DNA from: CBCPNA01 sp965120415
GTDB taxonomy: Bacteria > Bacillota > Clostridia > Lachnospirales > CAG-274
Length of the DNA stretch: 38,517 nucleotides
Assembly: GCA_965120415.1 (NCBI GenBank)
Contig: CBCPNA010000050.1
Coordinates: 1-38,517 of the forward strand
Direction: 5' to 3'
Made by a program: the position numbers and the translations under genes. The notes beneath the pieces are model-generated. The model saw only the letters and a program-made list of their open reading frames with translations. It was not told where the DNA came from and did not search any database. Shown one piece after another: positions 1 to 8,137 of this stretch (the stretch's first letter is position 1; every line of letters starts with the position of its first letter).

Positions 1-129
1 ATTATAATTTTTTATCCATCTATATAATGTTGAACTTGATATTTTATATTCTTCCATTATTTTGTTTGCTGACTTACCTTTATTATATAGCATTACTATT
101 TGTTTTTTTAATTCTTCTTCATATCTCAT
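1..129 (-). CDS. IS3-type transposase OrfA, N-terminal part (cut by window edge)
   Basis: A minus-strand reading frame starts with ATG at 129-127 and stays open for 43 codons to the window edge. The protein begins MRYEEELKKQIVMLYNKGKS and continues with a helix-turn-helix segment ending STLYRWIKNYN. This pattern (basic start, 'G-S-..-I...Y.IS.STLYRWIK') is typical of the OrfA DNA-binding protein of IS3-family elements, and also of other HTH_28/transposase_8 proteins. A purine-rich stretch with AAGGT lies just upstream. The rest of the gene, any OrfB with the DDE catalytic domain, and the far end of the element lie outside the window. Whether the element is intact cannot be told. A stand-alone HTH regulator is the main alternative. 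Confidence 0.6.
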   Translation of the reverse strand, partial: MRYEEELKKQIVMLYNKGKSANKIMEEYKISSSTLYRWIKNYN

Positions 130-215
130 TTTATTTTACCTTACCTTTCAATACATTATTATATTATATCATATCATCTCCTACATTTTTTTGTATAATT
201 TATTATAACCTATCC

Positions 216-236
216 ACCACGTGTAAAACACATGGT
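216..236. repeat. short inverted repeat upstream of transposase fragment
   Basis: ACCACGTGT and ACACATGGT face each other across a 3-base AAA spacer. One arm base differs from perfect symmetry. It lies about 90 bp upstream of the transposase start. It could be part of the end of the insertion element, an operator or a small hairpin. No target-site duplication could be assigned. Confidence 0.4.
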
Positions 237-253
237 ATTCTTTATATAATAAG

Positions 254-280
254 AAAAAGACACCAAAAGGTGTCTTTTTT
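254..280 (-). terminator. bidirectional terminator after dnaE
   Basis: AAAAGACACC and GGTGTCTTTT form a 10-bp stem around an AAAA loop (255-278), with a T-run on both sides. Read on the minus strand it lies about 25 bp after the dnaE stop codon, so it should end the dnaE transcript. It could also stop transcription coming the other way. Confidence 0.85.
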
Positions 281-304
281 GTGCTAAAAAGCTATGATAG
301 GATA

Positions 305-3300
305 TTATTGTAAAACAACAGCTTTTTCTCCGAGCATATTTTGTAAATCTTTTATTAAATTATCTGATACTAAAACTCTAAAATTTTCTTTTAACATAAG
401 TTTTGTTTTTTTGCTTTCATCATAAATAATAACAGGGGTAGTACCTTTATTTTTTAATATAATATTATTTATATCATCTAATGTAATATTAGAATTTTTG
501 GCTATTTTAAGCCATAAAGTTTTTGTATTTGAAATTTGCTCATAAGATTTTACTAAAGATGCAATAACTTTTGGGGGCTGATCTTCAGAAATGCTTGCTT
601 TGCCTTCTATTATAATTACGGAGTTTTCTTTTAATAAAGTAGAATATTTAGAAAAAGTTTCAGGAAATAAAATTATTTCTAAAATACCAAATTCATCTTC
701 TATATTTAAAAAAGCCATTTGTTTATTTGTTTTTGTAAATTTTATAGAAATTGTGTTTATAATACCACCAACAATGACATTTTGTCCGTCTTTAACTTTA
801 TATTCAAAATCTTCTTTAAAAAAACTAAGGCTTTTGTTGCTCACGTTTTTATTTAAAAATTGTATATATTCATCTAAAGGATGTCCACTTATATATACCC
901 CTAGCATTTCTTTTTCTATAGCTAGTATTTCTTTTTTATCAAATTCTTTTATATCAGGTAAGTTGTCATCTAATATTAAGTCGGCGCTGTCATCGTTTAA
1001 AGAAAATAAGTCTATTTGCCCTGATGCGACATTTCTTTTTGTATAGTTTATACCATCATAAATTTTTTTATAAACAAAAAAGTATTGCGAACGCTTACCA
1101 CCTAAAGAATCTAAAGCCCCAACTTTTATAAGAGATTCTATAGCTCTTGTATTAAGCTCAGAAGAAAGCCTTTTAAAAAAGTCGGTCATGCTTTTATATT
1201 TGCCGTTTGTTTCTCTTTCTTTTACTAAAGCTTTTATTAAATTTTTGCCAACATTTTTTATAGCTAAAAGGCTAAACCTTATTTGATTGTTAGATACGCT
1301 AAAACGCTCAAACCCTTCATTTATATCAGGGGGCAAAAGCTTTATGTCCATCTTTTTTAAATCATGGATATATTCAGAAATTTTAGTTAAATTGTCTGAA
1401 ACGCTAGTTAAAAGAGATGCCATAAATTCTACTGGGTAAAAAGCTTTAAGCCATGCTGTTTGGCAAGCTATTACAGCATATGCCGCTGCATGCGATTTAT
1501 TAAATGCATATTTTGCAAAATCTACCATTTCTTCAAATATTTCATTTGCAACATTTTCCGGTATACCTCTTTTTATACAACCGTCAACTTCATTTTCTAT
1601 ACCAAAAATAAAGTTTTTTCTTTCTTTTTCCATTATATCTTCTTTCTTTTTGCCCATAGCACGCCTTAAAAGGTCACTTCTTCCTAATGTATAGCCAGCA
1701 AGCTCTTGCACAATTTGCATAACTTGCTCTTGATACACAATACAGCCATAAGTCGTTTTTAAAATAGGCTCTAAAAGAGGGTGGGTATATTTTATTTCTG
1801 TTTTTTTATTTTTACCAGCTATATATTTTGGTATAAAATCCATAGGGCCAGGGCGATAAAGAGAAAGCCCTGCTATAATATCTTCTATACAATCTGGGTT
1901 TAAATCTTTCATAAATTGCTTCATACCAGGGCTTTCTAGCTGAAAGACACCATCTGTATTACCACTTGCAATAAGGCTAAAAACTTTTTTATCTTCATAA
2001 TCTATATTATGTTCATTTAATTTAAGGTCGTGTATTCTATTAATTTCTTCAAAACTATTTTTTATAACAGTTAAAGTCCTAAGCCCTAAAAAGTCCATTT
2101 TTAAAAGCCCTAATTCTTCAAGAGTTGTCATAGGGTATTGTGTTGTTATAACACCATCGTTTGTATTTAAAGGGACATAATCCATAACATTTTTATCGCA
2201 TATAACAACGCCTGCGGCGTGGGTTGAAGCGTGACGAGGTAGCCCTTCTAGCTTTAAAGACATGTCAATTAAATTTTTAACTTTATTATCATTTTTATAT
2301 ATTTCTGAAAGCTCATGATTTTGCTCAAGAGCTTTTTTAATAGTTATTTTAAGCTCCATAGGTATCATTTTGGCTATTTTATCGACATCAGCATAAGGCA
2401 TGTCTAAAGCACGCCCAACATCTCTTATAGAATTTCTTGCAGCCATCGTACCAAAAGTTATTATTTGAGAAACATGCGATGCACCGTATTTTTCTATAAC
2501 ATAGTTTATAACATTTTGCCTTTTTTCATAGCAAAAATCTATGTCTATATCAGGCATACTAACCCTTTCAGGGTTTAAAAATCTTTCAAATATAAGATTA
2601 TATTTAATAGGGTCTATATCTGTTATTTTTAAAACATACGCAACAATGCTACCAGCGGCAGAGCCACGCCCGGGGCCTACTATTATGTTAGCATCTTTAG
2701 CGTATTTTATAAAGTCCCATACAATTAAAAAATAATCGACAAACCCCATATTTTTTATTATATCAAGCTCATAATTAAGCCTTTCTTCTAAATATTTTGT
2801 TATATTTTTGTATCTATCCAAAAGCCCTTTTTGGCAAATTTGTTTTAAATATTCAAAAGAATTTGTATTTTTCGGTAGTTTAAAAATAGGAAGCTTATAA
2901 TTATTAAATTCTATATCGACATTACATCTTTTTGCTATTTTGTATGTATTTTCTAAAGCATCTTTTGCATAAGGAAAAAGCATAAGCATTTCTTCTTTAG
3001 ATTTTAAATAAAATTCATCAGTAGAAAAACGCATTCTGTTTTCTTCTAAAACAGTCTTACCAGTCTGGATACATAAAAGGATATCATGGGCTTTTGCGTC
3101 GTCTTTATTAATATAATGTACATCATTTGTACAGACAAGGGGGATATTTGTTTCTTTGCTAATTTTTATAATATTTTCATTAATAATTTGTTGTTCTTCT
3201 ATACCGTGGTCTTGTAATTCTAAAAAAAAGTTGCCTTTACCAAAAATTTCGTTATATGCTAAGGCAAAATCTTTAGCCTTTTCATAATCATTAGCTAAAA

Positions 3301-3745
3301 TGTTCCTTGCAATAGAAGACGCCATACAAGCACTTAAAGCTATAATACCTTTATTATACTTTTTTAAAAGCTCCATATCTACGCGTGGCTTATAATAAAA
3401 GCCTTCTGTAAAGCTTAAAGAAACAAGCTTTATCAAGTTTTGGTACCCTTCGTTTGTTTCAGCTAAAAGCACAAGATGATAGTTTGTATTTTCTTTTTTG
3501 TATATTTTATCAAACCTAGAGCCAGACGCAACATAAACTTCGCAGCCCAAAATAGGTTTTATGCCAGCTTTTATAGCGGCTTTATAAAAATCTATAACAC
3601 CATACATAACCCCATGGTCTGTTATAGCTATAGAGTCCATATTTAATTCTTTTGTTTTTAAAATAAGGTCGTTTATTTTGGAAGAACCATCTAGCAAGCT
3701 ATATTCTGTATGGACATGCAAATGTGTAAAATTTAAACTTTCCAT
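305..3745 (-). CDS. dnaE: DNA polymerase III subunit alpha, DnaE type
   Basis: The protein polymerises DNA at the replication fork. In Firmicutes DnaE works beside PolC (also in this window, 12312-16640), extending primers or serving lagging-strand synthesis. At 1146 aa it is a normal length. It begins with a PHP domain (HLHVHTEYSLLDGSS, residues 8-22; ITDHGVMYG near 41). The polymerase palm carries GPGRGSAAGS (about 357-366) and the acidic motif MPDIDIDF (about 397-404), whose aspartates bind catalytic metal ions. An OB-fold lies near the C-terminus (VIVGGIINTISIKFTK). The ATG is preceded by AGGTGAG. The gene stands alone on the minus strand, is divergent from yabP, and ends at a strong terminator. 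The partner gene often found after dnaE, pfkA, is not present here; an insertion-element gene lies there instead. Confidence 0.97.
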   Translation of the reverse strand: MESLNFTHLHVHTEYSLLDGSSKINDLILKTKELNMDSIAITDHGVMYGVIDFYKAAIKAGIKPILGCEVYVASGSRFDKIYKKENTNYHLVLLAETNEGYQNLIKLVSLSFTEGFYYKPRVDMELLKKYNKGIIALSACMASSIARNILANDYEKAKDFALAYNEIFGKGNFFLELQDHGIEEQQIINENIIKISKETNIPLVCTNDVHYINKDDAKAHDILLCIQTGKTVLEENRMRFSTDEFYLKSKEEMLMLFPYAKDALENTYKIAKRCNVDIEFNNYKLPIFKLPKNTNSFEYLKQICQKGLLDRYKNITKYLEERLNYELDIIKNMGFVDYFLIVWDFIKYAKDANIIVGPGRGSAAGSIVAYVLKITDIDPIKYNLIFERFLNPERVSMPDIDIDFCYEKRQNVINYVIEKYGASHVSQIITFGTMAARNSIRDVGRALDMPYADVDKIAKMIPMELKITIKKALEQNHELSEIYKNDNKVKNLIDMSLKLEGLPRHASTHAAGVVICDKNVMDYVPLNTNDGVITTQYPMTTLEELGLLKMDFLGLRTLTVIKNSFEEINRIHDLKLNEHNIDYEDKKVFSLIASGNTDGVFQLESPGMKQFMKDLNPDCIEDIIAGLSLYRPGPMDFIPKYIAGKNKKTEIKYTHPLLEPILKTTYGCIVYQEQVMQIVQELAGYTLGRSDLLRRAMGKKKEDIMEKERKNFIFGIENEVDGCIKRGIPENVANEIFEEMVDFAKYAFNKSHAAAYAVIACQTAWLKAFYPVEFMASLLTSVSDNLTKISEYIHDLKKMDIKLLPPDINEGFERFSVSNNQIRFSLLAIKNVGKNLIKALVKERETNGKYKSMTDFFKRLSSELNTRAIESLIKVGALDSLGGKRSQYFFVYKKIYDGINYTKRNVASGQIDLFSLNDDSADLILDDNLPDIKEFDKKEILAIEKEMLGVYISGHPLDEYIQFLNKNVSNKSLSFFKEDFEYKVKDGQNVIVGGIINTISIKFTKTNKQMAFLNIEDEFGILEIILFPETFSKYSTLLKENSVIIIEGKASISEDQPPKVIASLVKSYEQISNTKTLWLKIAKNSNITLDDINNIILKNKGTTPVIIYDESKKTKLMLKENFRVLVSDNLIKDLQNMLGEKAVVLQ

Positions 3746-3775
3746 AACTCACCTAAATCAAAATATCTTAATATA

Positions 3776-3804
3776 AATATAATACAAAATAAAAAAAAAG
3801 TAAA
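3776..3804 (-). promoter_or_regulatory. candidate dnaE promoter
   Basis: On the minus strand TTTACT (3804-3799) and TATATT (3781-3776) are separated by 17 bp, about 35 bp upstream of the dnaE start. The -35 box is imperfect and the region is very A+T rich, so this is only a plausible SigA-type promoter. Confidence 0.4.
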
Positions 3805-3821
3805 GCATTTTTAAAACAACC

Positions 3822-3849
3822 TCATATTTAAAAAAATTTATCATAAAAA
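3822..3849 (+). promoter_or_regulatory. candidate SigE-type promoter of yabP-yabQ
   Basis: TCATATT at 3822-3828 and CATAAAAA at 3842-3849 are 13 bp apart. They resemble the mother-cell sporulation sigma-E boxes (ATATT / CATACAAT). In Bacillus, yabP and yabQ are SigE-dependent, which fits. The match is by eye, and A+T-rich sequence gives false matches easily. Confidence 0.45.
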
Positions 3850-3880
3850 TAAATATATAAGTAATATAGGAGGTTTAAAT

Positions 3881-4153
3881 ATGGAAGATAATAAACATAA
3901 TATTTTTATAAATGATAGAAAAGATATAAAAGTCAGCGGAGTTTTAGATGTTATATCTTTTGATGAAGAGATGGTTGTTGTAGAAACAACCCTTGGTATA
4001 ATGATATTAAAAGGAAAAAGCTTTCATATAAAAAGGCTAGATTTAAATAACAAGGAGCTAGAGATAGATGGAGAAATAACTAATCTAATGTATGAAGAAA
4101 AGGACACCTATAGCAAAATATCAGGAGGATTTTTAAGCAAAATATTTAAATAA
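3881..4153 (+). CDS. yabP: sporulation protein YabP
   Basis: This 90-aa protein matches the YabP family. It is a small beta-rich protein needed in the mother cell during spore cortex or coat formation; its biochemical role is not known. Recognisable parts are the N-terminal NDRKDIKVSGVLDVISFDEE and the middle GIMILKGKSFHIKRLDLNN. A strong ribosome site AGGAGG (3868-3873) sits 7 bp before the ATG. It is first in the order yabP-yabQ-divIC, the same order as in Bacillus and many Clostridia, which supports the call. Confidence 0.92.
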   Translation: MEDNKHNIFINDRKDIKVSGVLDVISFDEEMVVVETTLGIMILKGKSFHIKRLDLNNKELEIDGEITNLMYEEKDTYSKISGGFLSKIFK

Positions 4154-4168
4154 TAGAGGTGAAAATTA

Positions 4169-4660
4169 TTGATACTATCTTTTTCATTTCAGCTAAAAAT
4201 TTTTATAACAGCTATTTTAGCTGGTATGTTTATGGGCTTTTTTTATGATAATATAAAATTTTTAAGAAAAGTTTTTTTGCATAAAAATATATTTATACAA
4301 ATAGAAGATATAATATATTGGATAAGCATGGCTATTTTAACATTTTTAACTGCACTTTATCAAAACAATGGAGAAATAAGGCTATTTTTTATATCAGGGA
4401 TAATTATAGGTATGATAGTATACTTTTTATTATTTAGCAAATTTTTAAATAAAATATACGATAAAATTTTATATTTTATTAAAATATTTTTAAAAAAATA
4501 TATTTTAGCACCATTAAAATCATTATTAATACCTTTTAAAAAATTAATTAAAAAATTAAAAATAAAAATTAAAGCTATTTTAAAAAAACTATTGCAAAAT
4601 ATTAAAAAATATGAGAAAATACATAACAACGATTGTACGGAGGAAAATAATGAAAGGTAA
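4169..4660 (+). CDS. yabQ: spore cortex biosynthesis membrane protein YabQ
   Basis: The 163-aa protein has a hydrophobic N-terminal half with about three to four membrane segments (for example ITAILAGMFMGFFYD and ISMAILTFLTALY). A strongly lysine-rich C-terminal tail of about 65 residues follows. YabQ sits in the outer forespore membrane and is needed for cortex formation in Bacillus. The start is a TTG, chosen because AGAGGTG (4155-4161) sits directly in front and no ATG fits as well. The gene begins 15 bp after yabP and its end overlaps the divIC start. Translation of the three genes is probably coupled. Confidence 0.88.
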   Translation: MILSFSFQLKIFITAILAGMFMGFFYDNIKFLRKVFLHKNIFIQIEDIIYWISMAILTFLTALYQNNGEIRLFFISGIIIGMIVYFLLFSKFLNKIYDKILYFIKIFLKKYILAPLKSLLIPFKKLIKKLKIKIKAILKKLLQNIKKYEKIHNNDCTEENNER

Positions 4661-4937
4661 AAAGTTTTTTAAATTTAATAATCTATATTTTATAATTATG
4701 ATATTTATAATTATTGCTTTTTACGTTTACTTAAATTATCAATACAATATTTTAAAAGCATATTCTGCAAGTATAGAAGAATTAAATAACCAGATAGAAG
4801 AGCAAAACAGCTTGCAAGAGGAGCTTACAAAACAAAATGAATACAAAAATAGCGATGAATATATAGAAAAGCTAGCAAGAGAAAAGCTTGGTATGGTTAA
4901 AAGCGATGAAATAGTATTTTATAATTCTAACAAATAA
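4650..4937 (+). CDS. divIC: septum formation initiator DivIC/FtsB family
   Basis: This 95-aa single-pass membrane protein works at the division septum with FtsL and DivIB. It has a short basic cytoplasmic start (MKGKKFFKFNN), one membrane helix (IIMIFIIIAFYVYLNYQY), then a coiled coil (SIEELNNQIEEQNSLQEELT). The end has the typical family motif, EYIEKLAREKLGMVKSDEIVFY. The ATG at 4650 is preferred over an in-frame ATG at 4611 because CGGAGGA (4638-4644) lies 5 bp upstream. The reading frame overlaps the last 11 bases of yabQ. It may need a vegetative promoter besides the sporulation one, which I could not locate. Confidence 0.92.
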   Translation: MKGKKFFKFNNLYFIIMIFIIIAFYVYLNYQYNILKAYSASIEELNNQIEEQNSLQEELTKQNEYKNSDEYIEKLAREKLGMVKSDEIVFYNSNK

Positions 4938-4939
4938 TT

Positions 4940-6073
4940 TTAATTTATAGTATTAAGCCATTCTTTTACAATTTTATCAAAATTATAACTAAATGTTTCT
5001 TTTTCTACACTATTTTTTGCGAGTAAGTTAGCAGTTTTTAATACTTCTCCATTTAATAAAATACTAACAGTGCCTACTTTCATATTTTTATAAATAGGTG
5101 CTTTTAGATTATCTAAAATATCTACTTTTATTTCTAAAATTTCTTCTTCTTCATCTGTAAGAGGTAAGATTATATCTTCTTTTAAATATGCTTCTACAAA
5201 ATCTTCTATTCCATCATATACTTTTGCTTTTTCGCAAAAATCTTCAGCTTTTAAAACAGTTTTGTATTCATAATTTTCAAAGCCGTAGTTTAAAAGCTCT
5301 TTTGTATCTATCCATTTTTGCTCTTTACCGCTATTGCCGTATCCAGCCCCAAGTACAACAGATATTAAAGCAAGGTTATCTCTTGTGGCAGAGCCGACAA
5401 AGCAATGCCCCGCACCACCTGTGTACCCTGTTTTAACTCCATCGGCACCAGCATATTCTTTAAGTAATCTATTTTTATTAACAAGGCTATAAGATGATTT
5501 ATCTGTATTAAAAGAAACTTGATTTGTATTTATTATAGCTAAAAATGTTTCATTTTCTAGTGCATATTTTGTAATTATGGCCATATCATATGCTGTAGAA
5601 TAATGATTTTCGCTATCTAAGCCATTAGGAGTTTCAAAAGAGGTATTTTTAGCCCCTATTTGTTTTGCTTTTTCTGTCATTAAGTCGCAAAAAGCTTCTA
5701 CGCTACCAGATACATGTTCTGCTATAGCTATAGCGGCGTCGTTTGCTGATTCTAACATTAATCCATATAAAAGCTCTTTTAGTTTTATTTGTTCGCCTTC
5801 TTTTAAAAACATTTTTGTTTTTGGAGCTTTTGTTGCGTTTTGGCTAACTGTAACAATATCATCTAAGTTGCAATTTTCTATAGCCAAAATAGCAGTCATA
5901 ATTTTTGTTGTGCTAGCCATTTTAAGAGGAGTATGTTCATTTTTGGCATATAAAATACGCCCAGTTTTTCTATCTATCAAAATTGCGGCGTTTGATACAG
6001 GAGAAGGGGTATTTGCAAAAACGCTATTACAAAATATAAATAAAGCTAAAAAAAATACTAATAAATTTTTCAT
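4940..6073 (-). CDS. dacF: D-alanyl-D-alanine carboxypeptidase (DacF-like penicillin-binding protein)
   Basis: This is a class S11 serine carboxypeptidase that trims the terminal D-Ala from peptidoglycan stem peptides, limiting cross-linking. The 377-aa protein starts with a signal peptide (MKNLLVFFLALFIFCNSVFA). It has all three active-site motifs: S54-T-T-K57, S109-A-N111 and K214-T-G216. After residue 265 comes a C-terminal beta domain of the PBP5_C type. AAGGAG lies in front of the ATG. It follows uppP by 58 bp on the same strand, so the two may share a transcript. Its stop codon is 2 bp from that of divIC, with which it converges, and no terminator is seen between them. DacF versus DacA/DacB cannot be settled by sequence alone. 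Confidence 0.93.
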   Translation of the reverse strand: MKNLLVFFLALFIFCNSVFANTPSPVSNAAILIDRKTGRILYAKNEHTPLKMASTTKIMTAILAIENCNLDDIVTVSQNATKAPKTKMFLKEGEQIKLKELLYGLMLESANDAAIAIAEHVSGSVEAFCDLMTEKAKQIGAKNTSFETPNGLDSENHYSTAYDMAIITKYALENETFLAIINTNQVSFNTDKSSYSLVNKNRLLKEYAGADGVKTGYTGGAGHCFVGSATRDNLALISVVLGAGYGNSGKEQKWIDTKELLNYGFENYEYKTVLKAEDFCEKAKVYDGIEDFVEAYLKEDIILPLTDEEEEILEIKVDILDNLKAPIYKNMKVGTVSILLNGEVLKTANLLAKNSVEKETFSYNFDKIVKEWLNTIN

Positions 6074-6131
6074 ATTAAAACTCCTTTAATAAAAAAGTAT
6101 ATTAGTATTTTTACCTAAAATAAATAAATTA

Positions 6132-6950
6132 TTAAAACAAATTAAATATAAGCAATACTAAAAGCCCTAAAAAAATTCTATAATATCCAAAAGGTTTAAA
6201 ATCATGTTTTTTAATATATCCAACTAAAAATTTAATAGCAAAAACAGAAACAATAAAAGAAACAAATGTTCCGGTTAATAAAATAGATAATTCCATATAT
6301 GTATAACTAAAGCCAAATTTTAAAAGCTTTAAAAAGCTAGCTCCAAGCATTACTGGTATAGCAAGAAAAAATGTAAATTCTGTCGCTATAACCCTAGAAC
6401 AGCCAAGCATAAGCCCCCCAGCTATAGTAGCCCCAGAGCGTGATGTACCTGGTATTAAAGCTAGAACTTGAAATAAGCCTATAAAGAAAGCTGTCTTATA
6501 AGGCAAACTATTTAAAGATTTAATTCTAAAATTTTTATCTTTAAATGAGTTTTCTATATATATATAAAGTATACCGTATAAAATAAGCATAATAGCAACT
6601 GTTTTATAATTATAAAATAAGCTGTCTATTAAATCATCAAATAAAATACCGATAACACCAGCTGGTATACAAGAAAATATAACTTTATACCAAAGGGTTA
6701 ATATTTCTTTTTTTTGCTCTTTTGGCTTATTAAAAGGATATAATTTATTAAAATAAATAAATAAAACAGCCAAAATAGCCCCTAATTGTATAACAACAAA
6801 AAACATTTCTTTGAAGCTTTCTGAAGTGTTAAGATGCAAAAACTCATCTATTATAATCATATGTCCTGTGCTACTAATAGGGAGCCACTCTGTTATACCT
6901 TCTACAATACCTAAAAAAATAGATTTTAAAATTTCTAAAAAAAATTCCAT
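6132..6950 (-). CDS. uppP: undecaprenyl-diphosphatase UppP (BacA family)
   Basis: This membrane enzyme removes a phosphate from undecaprenyl diphosphate to give the C55 lipid carrier used in cell-wall synthesis. It is known for bacitracin tolerance. The 272-aa protein contains the two BacA signatures: EGITEWLPISSTGH (residues 17-30) and the arginine-containing loop PGTSRSGATI. About eight hydrophobic helices are visible. AGGAGG (6955-6960, minus) precedes the ATG. It is divergent from uppS, the gene that makes its substrate, and is followed by dacF, so three cell-wall genes are clustered here. Confidence 0.96.
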   Translation of the reverse strand: MEFFLEILKSIFLGIVEGITEWLPISSTGHMIIIDEFLHLNTSESFKEMFFVVIQLGAILAVLFIYFNKLYPFNKPKEQKKEILTLWYKVIFSCIPAGVIGILFDDLIDSLFYNYKTVAIMLILYGILYIYIENSFKDKNFRIKSLNSLPYKTAFFIGLFQVLALIPGTSRSGATIAGGLMLGCSRVIATEFTFFLAIPVMLGASFLKLLKFGFSYTYMELSILLTGTFVSFIVSVFAIKFLVGYIKKHDFKPFGYYRIFLGLLVLLIFNLF

Positions 6951-7021
6951 ATTTCCTCCTATGAATAGCTTTTAAATTAAGAAAATTATTAAAATAATTA
7001 TATAAAAATTAACAAAAAATA

Positions 7022-7030
7022 TGCTATAAT
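7022..7030 (+). promoter_or_regulatory. candidate extended -10 promoter box
   Basis: TGCTATAAT is a perfect extended -10 sequence (TGnTATAAT). No good -35 box lies 17 bp upstream. If used, it would give uppS a leader of nearly 390 nt. Confidence 0.35.
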
Positions 7031-7310
7031 AAAACATAATCAGTACAATAAGAGTAATAAAAAATTTTTAAAATGTCAATAACTTAATAAAAATATATAA
7101 AATATTTTATAAAAAAGGCATTTAGCCCAGTGTATCAATTGCTTAAAATAATACTTGAATATAAAGGTAATTCGTGATACAATGTATAATAAATAAAGCT
7201 TATAAATATATAATCATTTATATAGCTACGCTTTTTGTGCTTAATTAACAAATTTTAATAATATCAAATTATATAAAAGACTTTTAAATGCAAATATATA
7301 TATTTATAAA

Positions 7311-7330
7311 TAGCTTATTTTTATAAGCTA
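7311..7330. repeat. perfect hairpin in uppS leader
   Basis: TAGCTTAT and ATAAGCTA form a perfect 8-bp stem around TTTT. It lacks a T-run after it, so it is not a standard terminator. It lies about 95 bp before uppS. Confidence 0.55.
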
Positions 7331-7380
7331 ATAAATGTGTTTTGGCTTTTTATGCAAGCCTTCACATTAAAATTTATTAA

Positions 7381-7410
7381 AATAATATGTTTAAAAATAA
7401 TATGTTTAAA
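7381..7410 (+). repeat. tandem 15-bp repeat before the uppS ribosome site
   Basis: AATAATATGTTTAAA occurs twice, back to back and without mismatch, ending one base before the TCGGAGGT ribosome site. Copy number could vary by slippage. It does not move the ribosome site relative to the start codon. Confidence 0.85.
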
Positions 7411-7423
7411 TCGGAGGTTATTT

Positions 7424-8131
7424 ATGGAAAAGTTATTTCCGGAGCATATAGCTATTATTATGGACGGAAATGGACGTTGGGCAAAAAAAAAGAAACTACC
7501 TAAAAAGCTTGGGCATAAAGCTGGAGCAGAGGCTTTAAAAAACATTATACAATATTTAATAAATACAAACGTAAAACATTTAACTGTATACGCTTTTTCA
7601 ACAGAAAATTGGAAAAGAAGCAACGAAGAAGTAAACGACCTTATGAATCTTTTAAGAGAATATATATTAAAATATATAAAAGAAAACAACGATTCTAACG
7701 TTAAAATAGATACAATAGGCGATTTAAGCGTCTTGCCAAAAGACCTTGTTGCAGACATTTTAAAGCTAAAAGAAATGTCTTATAGCAAAACAGGCTTAAA
7801 TTTGCATATAGCTATTAATTACGGTGGTAGAGATGAAATAATTAGAGCTATAAAAAGTATGTATAAAGACATTTCTTTGAACAAGCTAAAAGCAGAAGAT
7901 ATTTCAGAAAGTTTATTTTCATCATATTTAGACACAAAAGATTATAAAGAGCCAGAAATAATAATAAGAACTAGCGGAGAATTTAGGCTTAGCAATTTTT
8001 TAACTTGGCAATCTGTTTATAGCGAGCTTTTTTTTGTAGAAAAGTTTTGGCCAGATTTTACATACAAAGATTTAGAAGAAGTGATTTATTTATACCAAAA
8101 GCGAGAAAGAAGATTTGGCGGAAGGAGTTAA
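7424..8131 (+). CDS. uppS: isoprenyl transferase / undecaprenyl diphosphate synthase
   Basis: The enzyme condenses isopentenyl diphosphate units onto farnesyl diphosphate in cis to make the C55 lipid carrier. The family signature IAIIMDGNGRWAKKK begins at residue 9, with the Mg-binding Asp14. Other motifs are GHKAGAEAL, VYAFSTENWKRS and, near the end, IIRTSGEFRLSNFLTWQSVYSELFF. In-frame upstream codons exist from 7337, but ATG 7424 is chosen. It has CGGAGGT (7412-7418) in front and gives a normal 235-aa protein that begins just before the conserved signature. It is the first gene of the uppS-cdsA-dxr-rseP-ispG-polC block. The 6-bp gap to cdsA implies co-translation. Confidence 0.96.
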   Translation: MEKLFPEHIAIIMDGNGRWAKKKKLPKKLGHKAGAEALKNIIQYLINTNVKHLTVYAFSTENWKRSNEEVNDLMNLLREYILKYIKENNDSNVKIDTIGDLSVLPKDLVADILKLKEMSYSKTGLNLHIAINYGGRDEIIRAIKSMYKDISLNKLKAEDISESLFSSYLDTKDYKEPEIIIRTSGEFRLSNFLTWQSVYSELFFVEKFWPDFTYKDLEEVIYLYQKRERRFGGRS

Positions 8132-8137
8132 TTATAA

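Larger units (their letters stand above)
6951..7423. other. 473-bp intergenic region between uppP and uppS
   Basis: No convincing gene was found on either strand. The region is very A+T rich. It should hold the promoter of uppP (minus) and of the uppS block (plus), and would give uppS an unusually long leader. Visible elements are an extended -10 box at 7022-7030, a perfect 8-bp hairpin at 7311-7330 and a tandem 15-mer at 7381-7410. GTGTATCAATT (near 7131) and GTGATACAATGTA (near 7174) look like a degenerate repeat. Confidence 0.6.

Noticed and set aside
27..287. An 86-codon plus-strand frame of Phe/Leu/Tyr-rich protein
   Set aside because: It is opposite the transposase fragment and runs through the terminator. 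It has no ribosome site. Its composition is that of random A+T-rich DNA.
7100..7420. Possible riboswitch or T-box before uppS
   Set aside because: No T-box specifier or TGGNACC motif and no recognisable riboswitch core could be found. Only a simple hairpin and a repeat are visible.
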